DNA of 64,000 nt from Epiperipatus broadwayi (taxonomy: Eukaryota; Onychophora; Udeonychophora; Euonychophora; Peripatidae). Positions 61,423 to 64,000 of this stretch are shown piece after piece. Every line of letters starts with the position of its first letter. The stretch's first letter is position 1. The notes beneath the pieces are model-generated. The model was not told the origin of the DNA. It worked only from the letters and a program-made list of their open reading frames with translations, and made no database searches. Position numbers and translations under genes: made by a program. The stretch spans positions 1,530,001 through 1,594,000 of the forward strand of contig JAQFVV010000021.1 in assembly GCA_028023455.1 (NCBI GenBank), given 5' to 3'.

Positions 61423-61967
61423 TGACTTCTTGCTTGATTATTAACATGTAAATAATAGTTAACAGATCTTTTTTTTGTAGGGAGTAGCCATTAAAAATTA
61501 TATTTTATTATTTTCATATTTATTTATTTTTACTTTTGTAGATTTTTTTTTTGAACAAGTACATTTGTTCTTAAATAATGTTGAAAAATTAAGAGATTTG
61601 TTCTTATTTAAAGAAACCTAATGTGGATACTCAGCTCTCTACATTCCATCTTCTTTTTAATTTCTTTTTTAAATCCTGATTTGATGTCATGAAAAATTAT
61701 TGAGATGACTAATTGATCAATTGAAGATTCATTGGATTTGGAAAAGGGATTTATCATAATTTATAAATTGAAAGTGGAATCTAAAACATCTTTGTATTTT
61801 TTCATTAGCAAATCTTTTTTTGTTTGTGTGAAGTTCTAGTATTATTCGTCTTTTCAATTTCTTTTTTGTTTTGAGAAAATGGGAGAGGAAATTGGAGAGA
61901 GGACTTTCAAACAATTTCTTTTGATTTAATATTTAAATACATATATATCGTCTATACTAAACATAAT
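61423..61967. other. AT-rich stretch, no gene recognised
   Basis: Nothing diagnostic. Confidence 0.55.
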
Positions 61968-62150
61968 GTAATTATAAGGGTATTGAACTCAGATTTTCAT
62001 GTTCCTAAAGCTATCTAATCCATCTTATACAATCAATACACAAAATCTGAGTTTGAAACCCTTATAATTACTTTCAGTTGTTTATTGGTTATATAAGATG
62101 GATTGGATAGCTGCAGGGAACTTGAAAATCTGAATTTAAGACTCTTTTGA
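61968..62150. repeat. Inverted pair of family-1 tRNA-like tails without ribozyme
   Basis: attataagggtattgaactcag (minus-sense tail) and atctgagtttgaaaccctta then ttggttatataagatggatt (plus-sense tails) are the end block of family 1. The hammerhead part is missing. Confidence 0.65.
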
Positions 62151-62338
62151 TTTGTAATTGATAATTTTGAAATTTTTATTACTATTATTTGTCTCTAAAA
62201 AAATTTAAATTTCTCCTTTCTTATTGGCTTTTAAAAAGTGATGGGGGTGGGTATAGTAAATTATGTTGGCAATTTTGATGAAAACAATAATTGTAAGCTG
62301 CATTCAATACAAAGTACAAATTAAATCAAACATGTGAA
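62151..62338. other. No feature recognised
   Basis: Short AT-rich spacer. Confidence 0.5.
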
Positions 62339-62410
62339 GCATTGGCGGCCTAGTGGATAGCATAGCTGCCTTCCAAGCAGCTGGCCTGGGTTCACTTCCC
62401 AGTCGATGCA
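62339..62410 (+). tRNA. tRNA-Gly(TCC)-like gene, probable pseudogene or SINE source
   Basis: 72 bases fold as a tRNA. The acceptor stem GCATTGG/TCGATGC pairs fully, with two G-T pairs. The D region is ggcctagtggatagcat. The anticodon stem GCTGC/GCAGC has loop CTTCCAA (anticodon TCC), and the T stem is CTGGG/CCCAG. The T loop is TTCACTT instead of the usual TTCRANT, so the invariant A58 is lost and the B box is weakened. No T-run terminator follows closely. Similarity to known glycine tRNA sequence is strong. A related sequence lies at 61333-61422. Confidence 0.65.
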
Positions 62411-62744
62411 TTTGGCATATAAAGAAAAAAAATTAAATCAAATAATCCCAATAAAAATAATTGATTGGCTTTGAAAACAACAAGAATTAGCAACAAAAAA
62501 AGCTTAAAAATAAAGACTTTTTTCTTATTTATTTTCACACTCTTTGATATATGTTCACCATATGATTTTAAGTGAATAAAAGGCATCACCACTTCATTTT
62601 AAATCATAATTTATTGGAAGCATGCATGAACAATGCAAAACTGCTCTAGCCCCCCTACCATTCTTTTTTTTTATCATAAATGACTCACCGTCATCTCTAA
62701 ATGAAGAACATAAGGATTTTTTAAAAATTAAAAACTGAAAAATA
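62411..62744. other. AT-rich stretch, no gene recognised
   Basis: Short frames on the minus strand only. Confidence 0.5.
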
Positions 62745-63185
62745 CTCCATCTTATACAACTGATACACACATGACCACATACATGTGAAGGAGATAAATG
62801 ATCTCCAATATACATATTTCATGCTGTACCAGCACTCATCAGTTGGTCCAGATCATCTCCCACATACACATATACTCAATGCTTAGTTTATATTAAGATA
62901 GCAAATTTTCCAAATTTTAATGGACATACTTTAGTCTTCTTCATCCTCCAACTCTTCTAACATTCATACTATTGAAAATCTGATGATGGAAAGTACAATT
63001 TTATTCATATGGATCATTGAAGAGTTGGAGAGTGGAGAAGATTGGAGCCTGCCAATTAAAGTTCGATGTTATGTGTGTGTGGGGTGGTGGTCATGCATAT
63101 TGGTTATATAAGATGGAGTTGATAGCTGAAGCATGCTTGAAAGTCCGTGTTCAAATTCTCTTTAATTACATCTTAATGTTTGATA
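62745..63185. mobile_element. Hammerhead-ribozyme repeat (family 1), inverted pair, right copy deleted
   Basis: The left unit (62745-62998, minus sense) has the intact ribozyme. The right unit (about 63003-63185, plus sense) has gaagagttggag and gcctgccaattaaa, then jumps to the 'gtggtcatgcatattgg' block and tail (gtgttcaaattctc), lacking the ribozyme. Confidence 0.8.
62798..62856 (-). ncRNA. Type I hammerhead ribozyme motif, core intact, longest stem I
   Basis: Minus strand: outer stem I of seven pairs ATGATCT/AGATCAT, three-base bulge GGA, inner stem I CCAA/TTGG, CTGATGA (62842-62836). Stem II is GTGCT/AGCAT, ending in a G-T pair at the core. GAAA is at 62820-62817, followed by stem III ATATGTAT. 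Relative to the 58.9-kb copies, an A-T pair of outer stem I has become G-C on both sides. Confidence 0.85.
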
Positions 63186-63639
63186 TTTACAATATACTAA
63201 TATTGATTTATTAAACTAAAAAATAATAATGTAACAATTTAAATGAACACATCCAAATCTAATGTTTTCAGTTATTTTTCAAATAGAAACATTTTAAACA
63301 ATATCAATGCAAATACACAAATTTTATTTTTAAATTAATTGCTAACAAGTTAAAGAAATGTAAGTATTTCTTGTAATATGTAGTGGCACAGGAAAATGTT
63401 TTCATTCTATTATTTAGTTGGTTTTTTTTTTACACTTTTTTCAAATTCAGATTTTAGATTTTATGATAAATTACAAGTCGAGATCACATTTCTCCACCTT
63501 CCTCACATTTGAAAAAAATCAAAAAAGAAAGAAATTTAAACATTTTTATAGACAAAACAAGAATTAAAAATTCCAAAATGATTTGTCAATTACAAATAAG
63601 AAATGGTTGTTTGAAATTGATCAATATCAAATAATTTTG
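63186..63639. other. AT-rich stretch, no gene recognised
   Basis: Nothing diagnostic. Confidence 0.55.
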
Positions 63640-63975
63640 AATCCAGACTTTCAAGTTCCCTACAATTTTTCTCTCCATCTTATATAACTGATACACATGA
63701 CCACATACATATGAAAAAACTAAATGATCTCCAATATACATATTTCATGCTGAACTAGCACTCATCAGTTGGTTCAGATCACCATCTTCCATATATATAT
63801 ATAATCTGTGCTCTGGATGAATTGATAAGTGTTGGTTCAGCATGAAATATGTACTATGGATATCATTTATTTTATTCACATATATGTGGTCATGTGTATT
63901 AGTTATATAAGATGGAGTGGATCACTAAAGGGAGCTTGAAAGTCTGGGTTCAAATCCCCTCTAATTACATCTAGT
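63640..63975. mobile_element. Hammerhead-ribozyme repeat (family 1), inverted pair around a TA tract
   Basis: The left unit (63640-63790, minus sense) and right unit (63811-63975, plus sense) face each other across atatatatataatct. Right-unit ribozyme is decayed (TTGATAA, GAAA kept; 63811-63858). Its tail ctgggttcaaatcccctc (near 63945) is the cleanest B-box-like and T-arm-like sequence of the family. Confidence 0.85.
63725..63781 (-). ncRNA. Type I hammerhead ribozyme motif, core intact
   Basis: Minus strand: outer stem I TGATCT/AGATCA, bulge GAA, inner stem CCAA/TTGG, CTGATGA (63768-63762), stem II GTGCT/AGCAT with loop AGTTC, GAAA (63746-63743), stem III ATATGTAT, cleavage after TATA. Confidence 0.85.
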
Positions 63976-64000
63976 TTTAAAGTATATATAATATATTTAT

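Overview
The window looks like gene-poor, strongly A+T-rich nuclear DNA of a metazoan, most likely an invertebrate. Long TA tracts, a composite tetranucleotide microsatellite and many decayed retroelements replace the dense, operon-like coding of a prokaryote. The mobile families present (CR1-type with PHD and esterase domains, RTE-type, Penelope-like with GIY-YIG endonuclease, hammerhead-ribozyme repeats, tRNA-derived SINEs) are animal-type. I cannot name the species. I found no convincing intact host protein gene; nearly all long open frames are broken transposon genes, antisense shadows or translated microsatellites.

Layout. 0.1-1.3 kb: Penelope-like (PLE) endonuclease remnant in inverted duplication. 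1.4-4.7 kb: two RTE-type fragments on the minus strand and a hammerhead repeat. 4.7-11.2 kb: foldback repeats, a 164-bp tandem duplication, a PLE-like palindrome and a GATA/GGTA/GACA microsatellite. 12.2-13 kb: another PLE remnant. 14.1-15.3 kb: a DNA-transposon-like unit. 16.5-17 kb: a large foldback. 17.9-21.7 kb: RTE and other non-LTR fragments. 22.9-25.6 kb: hammerhead foldback and tandem repeats. 26.1-30.5 kb: a nearly full-length but broken CR1-type element. 31.6-32.3 kb: inverted hammerhead repeat. 32.3-43 kb: mostly featureless AT-rich DNA. 43-54 kb: further hammerhead copies, a PLE endonuclease with inverted flanks, a tRNA-like tandem array and SINEs. 56-61 kb: hammerhead foldback and two adjacent minus-strand CR1 copies, one split by a 1.36-kb hammerhead repeat insertion. 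61-64 kb: tRNA-like sequences and more hammerhead repeats.

The most interesting system is a set of two unrelated repeat families carrying type I hammerhead self-cleaving ribozyme motifs. Family 1 has at least 14 copies or fragments. Seven have an intact core (CTGATGA, GAAA, and a CCAA/TTGG-type inner stem I), and outer stem I shows compensatory base changes between copies. One insertion consists of 474-bp monomers in head-to-tail and inverted arrangement and is flanked by a perfect 15-bp target duplication inside a CR1 copy. Family 2 is a palindromic foldback element with a different hammerhead and a GTC cleavage triplet. These resemble animal retrozymes and schistosome Sm-alpha-like repeats. 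PLE remnants in the same window encode a GIY-YIG endonuclease, so PLEs are plausible but unproven helpers.
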